From contig JAUXAC010000009.1 in the NCBI GenBank assembly GCA_030615035.1, positions 1 through 44,384 on the forward strand: a DNA stretch of 44,384 nt, written 5' to 3'. Position numbers and translations under genes: made by a program. Numbering within the stretch: position 1 is the first letter of the stretch; each line of letters opens with the position of its first letter. This stretch comes from Dehalococcoidia bacterium. Lineage in GTDB: Bacteria > Chloroflexota > Dehalococcoidia > Dehalococcoidales > RBG-16-60-22. Below the pieces are notes generated by a model, which saw only the letters and a list, made by a program, of their open reading frames with translations, did not search any database and was not told the origin of the DNA. Below are positions 22,858 to 30,465 of this stretch, piece after piece.

Positions 22858-23838
22858 ATGACCTATACCGTTACTCAAGAGAGCTTTGGTAGCCTCACTT
22901 CATACTGGATTAATTCACCTCATCGCTTGAAGTGGGGTTCAGTCTTTGTTTTGCCCCCCTGGTTGGAAGTCTGGTGGCGAGAGTTTCAGCCTGAAACCGA
23001 ACTGTATTTAGCTGCGGTTAGACAACAGGCAGACATTATTGGCATCGCCCCGCTTCAGCTAAAAAAGGAAAAGGCTTCCTTTATTGGCAGCACCGATGTT
23101 TGCGACTATATGGATTTTGTTGTGGCTCCGGGAAGGGAAGATGGCTTCTTTGCTGCCTTGCTTGATGATTTGAGGCAGAGAGGTATTAGCTGCCTTGACT
23201 TGAGGTCGTTAAGACCTGACTCCACTGTGGTTACCAATCTGGCAGGTATGGCACAAAGCCGGGGGTATGAGGTTTCCTGTCACCCGGCTGATGTTTCGGT
23301 CGAACTGGATTTGCCGCCTACCTGGGATGAGTATCTTAGCATGCTGACCGTGAAGCAGCGGCATGAGGTCAGGCGCAAATTGAGAAGACTGGGGGAGATG
23401 GGCAGCACAGATTACCGTGTCATTGCGGATAAGGCAGCAGTTCACGATGTTATGGATACCTTTCTAAAATTGTTTACCGAGAGCCGGGAGGATAAGGCGG
23501 CTTTTCTGACTGAGCGGAGGGAGTCCTTCTTCAGAGCTATGGCAGAAGTTATGGCTGAGGTCAAACTCCTGAGGCTTGGTGTTCTTGAGCTGGGGACACT
23601 GCCGGTAGCCATGGTTACCTGTTTTGATTATAATGGCAGAGTGTATCTGTATAATAGTGGCTATGACCTTCAATACCGCTTCTTAAGTGTAGGCTTACTT
23701 TCTAAAGCCCTCTGCATCAAAGATAGCATTGAGAAGGGCAGGAAAAAGTTTGACTTCCTGAAAGGGGCTGAAGCGTATAAGTATCACCTGGGTGGCAAGG
23801 AAGTCCCGCTGTATGATTGCCAGATAATTATCAAGTAG
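22858..23838 (+). CDS. CelD/FemAB-like acyltransferase (GNAT fold)
   Basis: A 326-residue protein of the Acetyltransf_6 type (CelD/BcsL, related to FemAB). The N-terminal half has the conserved PPWLEVWW; the C-terminal half has KQRHEVRRKLRRL near residue 165, then YLYNSGYD and FLKGAEAYKYHLG near the end. Such proteins add acyl or aminoacyl groups to sugars, peptides or polysaccharides. TACACT lies 13 bases before the ATG and no SD is visible, so the leader is very short. The glycosyltransferase gene follows after 23 bases, so both probably work on one glycoconjugate. Confidence 0.75.
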   Translation: MTYTVTQESFGSLTSYWINSPHRLKWGSVFVLPPWLEVWWREFQPETELYLAAVRQQADIIGIAPLQLKKEKASFIGSTDVCDYMDFVVAPGREDGFFAALLDDLRQRGISCLDLRSLRPDSTVVTNLAGMAQSRGYEVSCHPADVSVELDLPPTWDEYLSMLTVKQRHEVRRKLRRLGEMGSTDYRVIADKAAVHDVMDTFLKLFTESREDKAAFLTERRESFFRAMAEVMAEVKLLRLGVLELGTLPVAMVTCFDYNGRVYLYNSGYDLQYRFLSVGLLSKALCIKDSIEKGRKKFDFLKGAEAYKYHLGGKEVPLYDCQIIIK

Positions 23839-23861
23839 TTATTACGTGCCAGAGGAGAAGT

Positions 23862-25091
23862 TTGATTAGAGACGGACAACTGAGAATAGCCATGCTCAGT
23901 GCTCACAGTTGCCCTGTGGGGAAGCTGGGAGCAAAAGATACCGGTGGCATGAGTGTTTATGTCTTGGAGCTTGCCCGAGAATTAGGAAAATGCGGGCATT
24001 TAGTTGATATTTATACCCGTGTTCACGACCCGAAAGATAAACAGATTTATGAACTGGGTCATAATATCCGACTTATTCACCTCAAGGCGGGAAGAAATGG
24101 AGAGATGCACAAGTTGGCTGTCTATCCTCATCTTCCTGATTTTGCCGGTAAACTGGAGAATTTCAGGGAGCGCAACCGGCTTAAGTATGATTTAGTCTAC
24201 AGTCATTACTGGCTGTCGGCCTGGGTGGGGAGATTTCTGCAGGGCTGGTGGGATGTTCCGCACATAATAATGTTCCACACGCTGGGTGCGATTAAGAATG
24301 CCATTGGCATAGGTGAGGCTGAGCCTGAGCTTCGTATCGAGACCGAAAGATACCTGGTCAAGAACTGCCATCGCATTATTGCTGCCACGGGTAAGGAAAA
24401 AGAGGACCTCATTTTGCACTACGGTGCCTTGCCGGAGACCATCAGCGTCATCCCTTGTGGCGTGAATCTGGATCTATTCCAGCCTGTGGACAGAGAGGCG
24501 GCGAGACAACAGCTAGGCTTAAATGGTAATAAGAACATTTTGTTTGTCGGCAGGCTTGAGCCATTAAAGGGCATAGATAAGCTACTGATGGCAATGACGT
24601 ATCTTGAGAATAGAGAAGGAACCAGGCTTTTGGTAATTGGCGGTGACGGAAATAGCCAGTATGAAATAGAACGACTTCAGAGGTTATCACGGGAACTCCA
24701 TATACAGGACTCGGTTATTTTCCTCGGCTTGATAAAGCAGGAGAAACTACCCCTCTATTACAGTGCTGCCGATGTATGCGTGGTTCCTTCCTATTATGAG
24801 AGCTTTGGGCTGGTAGCTCTGGAATCCTTAGCCTGTGGGACCCCGGTGGTGGCTACTGATGTAGGCAGTGCCAAAAGAGTCATTCGCCAGGGTGAGACGG
24901 GTTACGTGGTGGCAGATAATTTCCCCTATCGTCTGGCACAAAAGATATCGCTTCTTCTCTCCAAGCCAGAGATTGGTGCCGAATCTATTGGTTTGATGCG
25001 GGCATCAGTAGCCAGATTTAGCTGGTCAAGGATTGCCGAGAGGATGGTAAGGGAGTGCAGAAGGGTGCAGGCAGATTACTTTACTCAGTAG
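23862..25091 (+). CDS. MshA-like glycosyltransferase family 4
   Basis: A ~409-residue retaining glycosyltransferase with two Rossmann domains. DTGGMSVYVLELARELG near the N-terminus, YSHYWLSAWVG, the VGRLEPLKG of the second domain and the ESFGLVALE nucleotide-sugar motif are all seen. The N-terminal motif and SHYWLS resemble MshA, which joins GlcNAc to inositol phosphate in mycothiol synthesis, but the subfamily also includes sucrose-phosphate-synthase-like enzymes. TTG 23862 is chosen (AGAGGAGAAG upstream); ATG 23892 is an alternative. It overlaps no gene, ends three bases before the opposing GNAT gene, and lies near a PIG-L deacetylase. Confidence 0.85.
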   Translation: MIRDGQLRIAMLSAHSCPVGKLGAKDTGGMSVYVLELARELGKCGHLVDIYTRVHDPKDKQIYELGHNIRLIHLKAGRNGEMHKLAVYPHLPDFAGKLENFRERNRLKYDLVYSHYWLSAWVGRFLQGWWDVPHIIMFHTLGAIKNAIGIGEAEPELRIETERYLVKNCHRIIAATGKEKEDLILHYGALPETISVIPCGVNLDLFQPVDREAARQQLGLNGNKNILFVGRLEPLKGIDKLLMAMTYLENREGTRLLVIGGDGNSQYEIERLQRLSRELHIQDSVIFLGLIKQEKLPLYYSAADVCVVPSYYESFGLVALESLACGTPVVATDVGSAKRVIRQGETGYVVADNFPYRLAQKISLLLSKPEIGAESIGLMRASVARFSWSRIAERMVRECRRVQADYFTQ

Positions 25092-25093
25092 CA

Positions 25094-26014
25094 CTACTTT
25101 ATTGTCTTCTCGTACCACAGACTGTTCGTCCGAAGCTTGAAACCGACGGAGCGGTAAAGAGCGCAGGCAACTTCATTCTTGCTATCCACAGTTATTTCAG
25201 CAATTCGTACGCCTTTGCTTTTGAGGTAGGATAATCCAGCCAACAGTGCTATTTTACCTATCCCCCTGCCCCGGTAATCCGGGTCGACTCCAAGCATATA
25301 AATGTATCCCTTTCTCTCACCTTTGGCGGCTTCATGTTTTATCTCTGTCCAGCAGTAGCCAACGGGCTTATCTCCTTCGTAGATTGAGATTATATCTTCT
25401 GGGGAATGGTAACTCAGGTTGATATAATAGATCATGTCTTCGATGGTATTAGGGTTGTATCCCCAGCTGCCGGTGAAGCAACGGTTCTGAATCCGGGTAA
25501 GTCTGTCTTCCTCACTAGGTTGCAGATGGCGATATGAGTAAATATTGGGAGCAGCGTCTGGCAAGTCAGAAAGTGACAGCCTCAATTCAGAGAACTGGCG
25601 CACAAATCTGAAGCCAAGCTTGGGTAGAACAAGCTTGGCAACTATATTGTCCTGTCTTATATTCACGCGGGTTACTTTAGCTTCTAGTTCTTTAGCGCGG
25701 CGTGCGGCGTAACTAAGGAGTTTTGTGGCCAAGCCTTTTCTACGATGCTCTGGGTGCACCAGGCAATCGAGGAGAACACGCTCCGTCTTTAATTCAGGAG
25801 CGAGATTTATGAATCCGACAGCTTTTCCGTCTATTTCAGCGACAAACAAGTCTTGTTCTGGAGAATAATTAGGTCGGCTCAGGTTCTCACTGACGGCTTC
25901 TGGTGAACGGTGAAGTCCACTCGGGTCCAGGTTTTCGGCCTCAATGTTTAATTTGACATAGTCTTCGAAATCCGAGGGACGATAATTTCTAACTATGTAA
26001 AGAGAATTGCTCAT
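25094..26014 (-). CDS. Tandem-GNAT N-acetyltransferase (MshD-like)
   Basis: A 306-residue protein with two GNAT domains. The first has VHPEHRRKGLATKLL near residue 107 and the second GVDPDYRGRGIGKIAL near 252; both are acetyl-CoA-binding motifs. Two-domain GNATs of this layout include mycothiol synthase MshD, in which only the C-terminal domain is catalytic. Here both motifs are intact. ATG 26014 is chosen; an extension to 26056 would read through a repeat. Its start lies 23 bases from the repeat end at 26037. Convergent with the glycosyltransferase. Confidence 0.8.
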   Translation of the reverse strand: MSNSLYIVRNYRPSDFEDYVKLNIEAENLDPSGLHRSPEAVSENLSRPNYSPEQDLFVAEIDGKAVGFINLAPELKTERVLLDCLVHPEHRRKGLATKLLSYAARRAKELEAKVTRVNIRQDNIVAKLVLPKLGFRFVRQFSELRLSLSDLPDAAPNIYSYRHLQPSEEDRLTRIQNRCFTGSWGYNPNTIEDMIYYINLSYHSPEDIISIYEGDKPVGYCWTEIKHEAAKGERKGYIYMLGVDPDYRGRGIGKIALLAGLSYLKSKGVRIAEITVDSKNEVACALYRSVGFKLRTNSLWYEKTIK

Positions 26015-26036
26015 ATTATTTTTAAGTCTCCAACCC

Positions 26037-26158
26037 AGATTGTTTATTAACCCCACCCCCTTTAGATTCTATTTAGGGACCCTATCCCCCTTTATCCCCC
26101 TTCCCCTTATCAAGGGGAAGGGGGAGACTGGTTATATAAGAGAGGCTTCGCCTCTCTT
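26037..26158. repeat. Composite palindromic repeat, copy 5
   Basis: End motif AGATTGTTTA (26037-26046), C-rich tail, main palindrome CCCCCTTCCCCTT-ATC-AAGGGGAAGGGGG (26096-26124), hairpin AAGAGAGGC-TTC-GCCTCTCTT (26138-26158). Orientation as copy 2. It lies 23 bases upstream of the tandem-GNAT start, so that gene's promoter must overlap it. 26015-26367 has no gene. Confidence 0.75.
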
Positions 26159-26177
26159 TGACTCTCCTCTAGTATCT

Positions 26178-26231
26178 CTCTCCTTTTAAGGAGAGGGGGA
26201 AGAGATTCTAGAGAGGGGTTTCACCCCTCTC
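26178..26231. repeat. Repeat modules, copy 6, and degenerate remainder
   Basis: Palindrome CTCTCCTT-TT-AAGGAGAG (26178-26195) and hairpin GAGAGGGGT-TTC-ACCCCTCTC (26211-26231). A degenerate third unit follows at about 26241-26290, ending GGTTGCTAAACATTCTC, which resembles the family end motif. Again the hairpin arms differ from other copies by paired changes. Confidence 0.65.
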
Positions 26232-26367
26232 TCACCACATTCTCCCTTCTCTTATTAAGGGACGGGGGTCAGGGGGACAGGTTGCTAAACATTCTCTCCA
26301 ATTTAAAATTGTATCAGCTAAATTGATGTTATACAATGTTGAATAGTACTTAAATTAGGAGATTGGC

Positions 26368-27069
26368 ATGGCAGTGAAGCAAGCTCAGGTGATGGTGGTT
26401 ACTCCGCATCCAGATGATGCTGAATTCGGTGTTGCTGGCACTGTGGCTCGCTGGGTTAAGGAAGGGAAGGATGTTGTATATGTGGTGTGTGCCAATGGTG
26501 ATAAAGGTACCAGCGATATTAATATGAAGCCGGAGAAACTGGTGAAGATTCGTGAGCAGGAACAACTGGCTGCCGCCAAGCTGTTGGGAGTGAGGGAGGT
26601 CATATTCCTGCGCCATTCCGACCAGAGTCTGGAGGATACGCCTGAATTCAGGAAGGAGATTGTGCGCCTGATAAGAATGTACCGACCGGATACAGTGGTA
26701 ACTGCTGACCCTTACCGACGCTATATCTGGCACCGTGACCACCGTATTGTTGGGCAGGTTACGTTGGATGCTATTTTCCCTTATGCCAGAGACCATCTTG
26801 CCTACCCAGATTTACTGGAAGAAGGACTGCAACCGCACAAAGTTAAGGAAGTCTTGCTCTGGGCGGCACTGGAGGATATAAATTATCGCTTGGATATCAC
26901 CAATACTTTCGATATAAAGCTGGCGGCTCTGCGTTGCCATAAGAGCCAGGTAGGGGATAATCTATCCCCAGACATTGAAAATTGGTTGAAGCAGCGGGCT
27001 AAAAAGATGGCTGAGGGACAGGACTTCAAATTAGCCGAGGCTTTCCACCGAGTGGAAGTAACCTGGTAA
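26368..27069 (+). CDS. PIG-L/LmbE family N-acetylglucosaminyl deacetylase-like protein
   Basis: A 233-residue zinc-dependent deacetylase of the PIG-L fold. The metal site is His14-Pro-Asp16-Asp17 in PHPDDAEFG, with a second ligand in HRDH near residue 122. Relatives remove acetyl groups from GlcNAc on lipids (PIG-L), GlcNAc-inositol (MshB) or GlcNAc-malate (BshB). The MshA-like and MshD-like genes are within 3 kb. AGGAG at 26357-26361 precedes the ATG. Sequence alone cannot choose among substrates. Confidence 0.88.
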   Translation: MAVKQAQVMVVTPHPDDAEFGVAGTVARWVKEGKDVVYVVCANGDKGTSDINMKPEKLVKIREQEQLAAAKLLGVREVIFLRHSDQSLEDTPEFRKEIVRLIRMYRPDTVVTADPYRRYIWHRDHRIVGQVTLDAIFPYARDHLAYPDLLEEGLQPHKVKEVLLWAALEDINYRLDITNTFDIKLAALRCHKSQVGDNLSPDIENWLKQRAKKMAEGQDFKLAEAFHRVEVTW

Positions 27070-27078
27070 TTTAATCCC

Positions 27079-27720
27079 CTAGGATGAAAGCCAGAGTACA
27101 TCTCCATAGAGGTCAGGGTGGTGGGGTCGGGTGGAAAAGACGACAAATTCGTCTTTCTCTTTCTTTAATACTGCAGCATCACCATGGCCGGGATACACCT
27201 GCGTATCATCATCCAGTACAAAAATCTTGCTGGTTATGGATTCGATTATCTGCTGTAAATCAGCTGGCGACCATGTCTTGCCCGGGCCGCCGGGAAAGAT
27301 AGTGTCTCCGGATAGCAAATATTTTCCGGTCTTGAAACACAGGCTGCCAGGGGTATGCCCTGGCGTATGCAAAACTTCAAGCTTGATATTTCCGAACGAT
27401 ACTATATCGCCGTCATTTAGCTGGATTTCCGGTGGTGGAGACAAAGTCATGCCATCTGCGGTGTGGGCGGCTAGGGGGATTCTCAGCTTGGACCGTAGTT
27501 CGGAAAGGGCACCGATATGGTCTATATGGTTATGGGTCAGCAATATGTATCTAGGGTTAGTACCCTCTAATCTGTCGGCGATTTTACTGGCTTCGGCGGG
27601 AGCATCTACCAGCACACTATCCCCGGTTTGCCGGCAGGTTAGCACGTAGGCGTTGGTGCCGAAGGGTCCTAATTGAAGCCTCTCTATCTGAAGATTGTCG
27701 TCTCTTACCACAACTGCCAT
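27079..27720 (-). CDS. Metallo-beta-lactamase-fold hydrolase, glyoxalase II-like
   Basis: A 213-residue hydrolase with the metal motif HNHIDH (His63, His65, Asp67, His68), then TPGHTPGS near 116, LSGDTIF with a bridging Asp, and YPGHGD. This is the glyoxalase II / persulfide-type group, which often acts on thioesters. It converges on the PIG-L gene with nine bases between. If the region makes a low-molecular-weight thiol, a thioester hydrolase would be a natural companion, but no sequence feature proves it. ATG 27720 has GAGGG upstream. Confidence 0.85.
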   Translation of the reverse strand: MAVVVRDDNLQIERLQLGPFGTNAYVLTCRQTGDSVLVDAPAEASKIADRLEGTNPRYILLTHNHIDHIGALSELRSKLRIPLAAHTADGMTLSPPPEIQLNDGDIVSFGNIKLEVLHTPGHTPGSLCFKTGKYLLSGDTIFPGGPGKTWSPADLQQIIESITSKIFVLDDDTQVYPGHGDAAVLKKEKDEFVVFSTRPHHPDLYGDVLWLSS

Positions 27721-27878
27721 TTTTCGCCCTCATTAATCGGGTGGTCTGCACCTTTTCTATAACATTTAGCTTACTGTATACTGGTAACAACGGTCAATAG
27801 TAGGTAGACTTATGCTTCCTCATTGACGTCTGATTGTTAGCCGCTTAAAATAACATCAGCGACCGAGAAGGAGAGGAT

Positions 27879-28352
27879 ATGGAGCGAATCTGGGCACCGT
27901 GGCGAATACAATATATCCAGATGAAGAAACCAGAGGGATGTATTTTGTGTGAAGAACCCAAGCAAAATAAAGATGCTCTGAACTATATCTTGTATCGGGG
28001 AGATAAAAACTTCATCATTTTGAATACGTATCCTTACAATCCAGGTCACCTGATGGTGACTCCCTATCGACATGTAGCTAACCTGGAAGAGCTGACTGAA
28101 GAAGAACGAGACGAGCATTTTGAGATAGTTAGCCGGAGCATCGAGGTTCTGAGGCAGGTATTTAACCCCGGCGGCTTTAACATAGGCATAAATGCAGGAA
28201 AGGCGGCCGGAGTGGGCATAGATGACCATTTTCATACCCATGTTGTGCCCCGGTGGCAAGGTGATACTAACTTTATGACCGTGGTATCTGATGTAAGGGT
28301 AGTGCCTGAAGCTCTAGCTGAGACCTATCAAAAATTGAAGGGGAAGTTCTGA
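27879..28352 (+). CDS. HIT-family nucleotide hydrolase or phosphorylase
   Basis: A 157-residue HIT-domain protein. The histidine triad is His117-x-His119-x-His121 (HFHTHVVPRW), the last acting as nucleophile. An N-terminal CILC (Cys21, Cys24) may bind zinc. The length and the HVVPRW ending fit the AP4A phosphorylase-like branch rather than small HINT proteins. AAGGAGAGG lies just before the ATG. The interval to 28656 carries no gene. Confidence 0.88.
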   Translation: MERIWAPWRIQYIQMKKPEGCILCEEPKQNKDALNYILYRGDKNFIILNTYPYNPGHLMVTPYRHVANLEELTEEERDEHFEIVSRSIEVLRQVFNPGGFNIGINAGKAAGVGIDDHFHTHVVPRWQGDTNFMTVVSDVRVVPEALAETYQKLKGKF

Positions 28353-28656
28353 ATAGGGAATCAGGTTGAATGAAGTTAGGTTTCAAACGGTTTTGCTTTA
28401 ATTTCTCGTTTGTTTTCTAGCTAACAAAATGGCTTGAAATGAGCCGTTCCATATTTAACTTTGAAATTACCCGAAACCACCTCTCTCCAAGGTCGTAACT
28501 ATATTCTGCGTGCTTGGGATAAATCACTCTTTTGCATTATGGCAAAATCATACAAGTGGGTGATTGATTGGAGGCTTAATGTGAGTTAAATTAGAATTGT
28601 AAAAAGGAAAGCTCAGCGCATTCACCAAATAATTGCTATCGTAAGGGTCAACGGGA
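28353..28656. other. Gene-free interval with a nested inverted repeat
   Basis: No coding frame with a start site, tRNA or terminator with T tract is seen in this ~300-base gap. It contains a nested inverted repeat: AATCAC (28522-28527) with GTGATT (28560-28565) outside, and TTTTGC (28530-28535) with GCAAAA (28542-28547) inside. It could be an operator-like site or chance. Confidence 0.4.
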
Positions 28657-29493
28657 ATGTTAGAGAATTATAAGAAAAATTGGAAAAACTATTACGAGAT
28701 TCTTCAAGTTACTCCAAGTGCAGAACCCAAAGCAATCACTGCAACTTATGAGCGATTAACTCATCTATATCACTCACTCCCGGATAAGGAACTAGAGAGC
28801 CGTTCCTTTTCAGCGAGAATGACCGATATCGATGAGGCCTATAAAGTCTTATCTAATTCCATCAAGCGGGCTGCATATGACCATTTATTTAATTCAAAAT
28901 ATGCATCTCAAGAGTTTAAGGGTGACGAACTGGTGAGGGAACAGGTTATTGATTCAATGGCACTCATTGCTCTGGAAGCATTAAGATTGGGAACAAGGAT
29001 GAATGGGTGTCTGCGGGGCTGGAGCATGGTCATACAGCGAGCAATTCCGATAGTGCTTATCTCGCTTCTGTTTACTATCATAGGAGGAAGTTGTTTTGCA
29101 TTTGCGAAACCAGATCATATTCTAGCAACTCCCTTCGAGGCTTTAACCATAACAATGGATAAAACATCGAGTGCTAGAATAAGCTTGATAAAAGAGATTC
29201 AGGAAGCATCAGCAACATATGAACACTACATAGTTTCGACAGCGTTGCAATCAATGAGGGTGACAGACCGTGTAAGAGCAGTTCCAGTAGTCACAACATC
29301 GACGAACGACATGGGTAACTTTCCTTCACCAGAGCATAGCCTTTACCCGGGCTACGTCGTCAAAAGATTCAGTCTGTTTAAATATACAGTTAATAGTGAT
29401 GGGGTTGTAAGCGTTGATACGCCTGGTGAAACAACCGATGCCCTGTTTGGGAAAATTGACCAATTGCTTGAGCAGGTGGAAGAAATAAATTAA
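28657..29493 (+). CDS. Degenerate J-domain membrane protein
   Basis: A 278-residue protein. Residues 11-80 read as a J-domain (NYYEILQVTPSAEPKAI, then DEAYKVLSN and RAAYD), but the key HPD triplet that stimulates Hsp70 is missing: the helix II-III turn reads His39-Ser-Leu-Pro-Asp43. A hydrophobic helix near 129-148 follows, then ~130 residues that would be outside the cell or periplasmic. Without HPD it probably cannot drive Hsp70 in the usual way. No dnaK is nearby. The base composition is somewhat AT-richer than upstream genes. SD is weak. Confidence 0.65.
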   Translation: MLENYKKNWKNYYEILQVTPSAEPKAITATYERLTHLYHSLPDKELESRSFSARMTDIDEAYKVLSNSIKRAAYDHLFNSKYASQEFKGDELVREQVIDSMALIALEALRLGTRMNGCLRGWSMVIQRAIPIVLISLLFTIIGGSCFAFAKPDHILATPFEALTITMDKTSSARISLIKEIQEASATYEHYIVSTALQSMRVTDRVRAVPVVTTSTNDMGNFPSPEHSLYPGYVVKRFSLFKYTVNSDGVVSVDTPGETTDALFGKIDQLLEQVEEIN

Positions 29494-29539
29494 ACACCTT
29501 TTTAAATCTATTTCAGCGTTAGCGTTATGAGCTAGAAGT

Positions 29540-30376
29540 ATGGAGCATAAGGAAGGTAGATTCAGGGGACACAAAAACCTTAATCTGTACTACCAGAGTT
29601 GGTTACCAGCCAAGGCTCCCAGAGCGCTATTGTTGGTCGTCCACGGCTTAGCTGAGCATAGTGGTCGATATTCAAACTTGGTAGACTACTTTGTTCCCAA
29701 AGGCTATGCTATCTTTGGTCTTGACCATCGAGGGCATGGTAAATCAGAAGGCTTGCGAGGTTATGTTGATAAATTCTCGGACTACCTCGATGACCTCAAG
29801 CTCTTTCTCGATATAATATGGAGCGAGCATGGTAATACCAAGACCTTCCTGATTGGTCACAGTATGGGAGGAACGATAGCTACTGCCTACGCGGTGAAGC
29901 ATCAACGTGACCTGGCCGGGCTCATATTGTCCGCGCCAACTCTGAAGGTCGGTTCCAGCGTGTCACGTCTAGACGTAGCAGTAGCCCAGGCGCTTTCGGC
30001 ACTACTGCCCAAAATGGGTATCGCTGTGATTGATGCTTCAGCCATCAGCCGAGACAAAGCTGTAGTGGATGCTTATGTGAACGACCCTCTGGTGTACCGA
30101 GGTAAGATTCGTGCCCGACTTGGCTCCGAGCTGGTCAATATGATACAGAAGAATCTGCCACACCAACTGCCAGAGCTCAACTTGCCTATTTTAATTATGC
30201 ACGCAACCGCCGATCGCTTGTCTAATCCGGAAGGCAGCACCATGTTGTATGAACTGGTGAACTCGAGGGACAAGACGCTGAAGCATTATGAGGGTCTCTA
30301 CCACGAAATCTTCAATGAGCCAGAGCATAGGCAGGTCTTGGCATACATGGAAACCTGGCTAGCTGCTCGCGTCTGA
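29540..30376 (+). CDS. Alpha/beta hydrolase, monoacylglycerol lipase-like
   Basis: A 278-residue serine hydrolase. The oxyanion motif VHGLAEHSGRY (34-44) and nucleophile Ser108 in GHSMGG are those of the Hydrolase_4 / lysophospholipase-monoacylglycerol lipase group. The acid and histidine are likely in HATADRL near 220 and LYHEIFNEP near 255. It hydrolyses acylglycerol-like esters; cytoplasmic or loosely membrane-bound. No signal peptide. The ATG has only a weak SD. A DegT gene relic starts just behind its stop. Confidence 0.88.
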   Translation: MEHKEGRFRGHKNLNLYYQSWLPAKAPRALLLVVHGLAEHSGRYSNLVDYFVPKGYAIFGLDHRGHGKSEGLRGYVDKFSDYLDDLKLFLDIIWSEHGNTKTFLIGHSMGGTIATAYAVKHQRDLAGLILSAPTLKVGSSVSRLDVAVAQALSALLPKMGIAVIDASAISRDKAVVDAYVNDPLVYRGKIRARLGSELVNMIQKNLPHQLPELNLPILIMHATADRLSNPEGSTMLYELVNSRDKTLKHYEGLYHEIFNEPEHRQVLAYMETWLAARV

Positions 30377-30380
30377 TTAG

Positions 30381-30465
30381 CTCAAAGCAGCGGGTATTAA
30401 AGACTGGTGATGAAGTAATCGTGCCAGCGTATACCCGGGGTGTGGCTGCTGTTCAGCAAACCGGG
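30381..30465 (+). pseudogene. Relic of a DegT/DnrJ/EryC1-type sugar aminotransferase
   Basis: Two plus-strand frames joined by one frameshift near 30402-30405 read LKAAGIK and then TGDEVIVPAYT, the conserved N-terminal segment of DegT/DnrJ aminotransferases (typically ending GDEVIVPA). The following residues also resemble the family (AAVQQTG). Only ~25 codons remain, ending where the GNAT gene stop begins. It points to a lost nucleotide-sugar aminotransferase gene. The match is by eye. Confidence 0.45.

Noticed and set aside
26015..26056. N-terminal extension of the tandem GNAT into the repeat
   Set aside because: The added residues come from repeat sequence and the GNAT domain begins right after ATG 26014.
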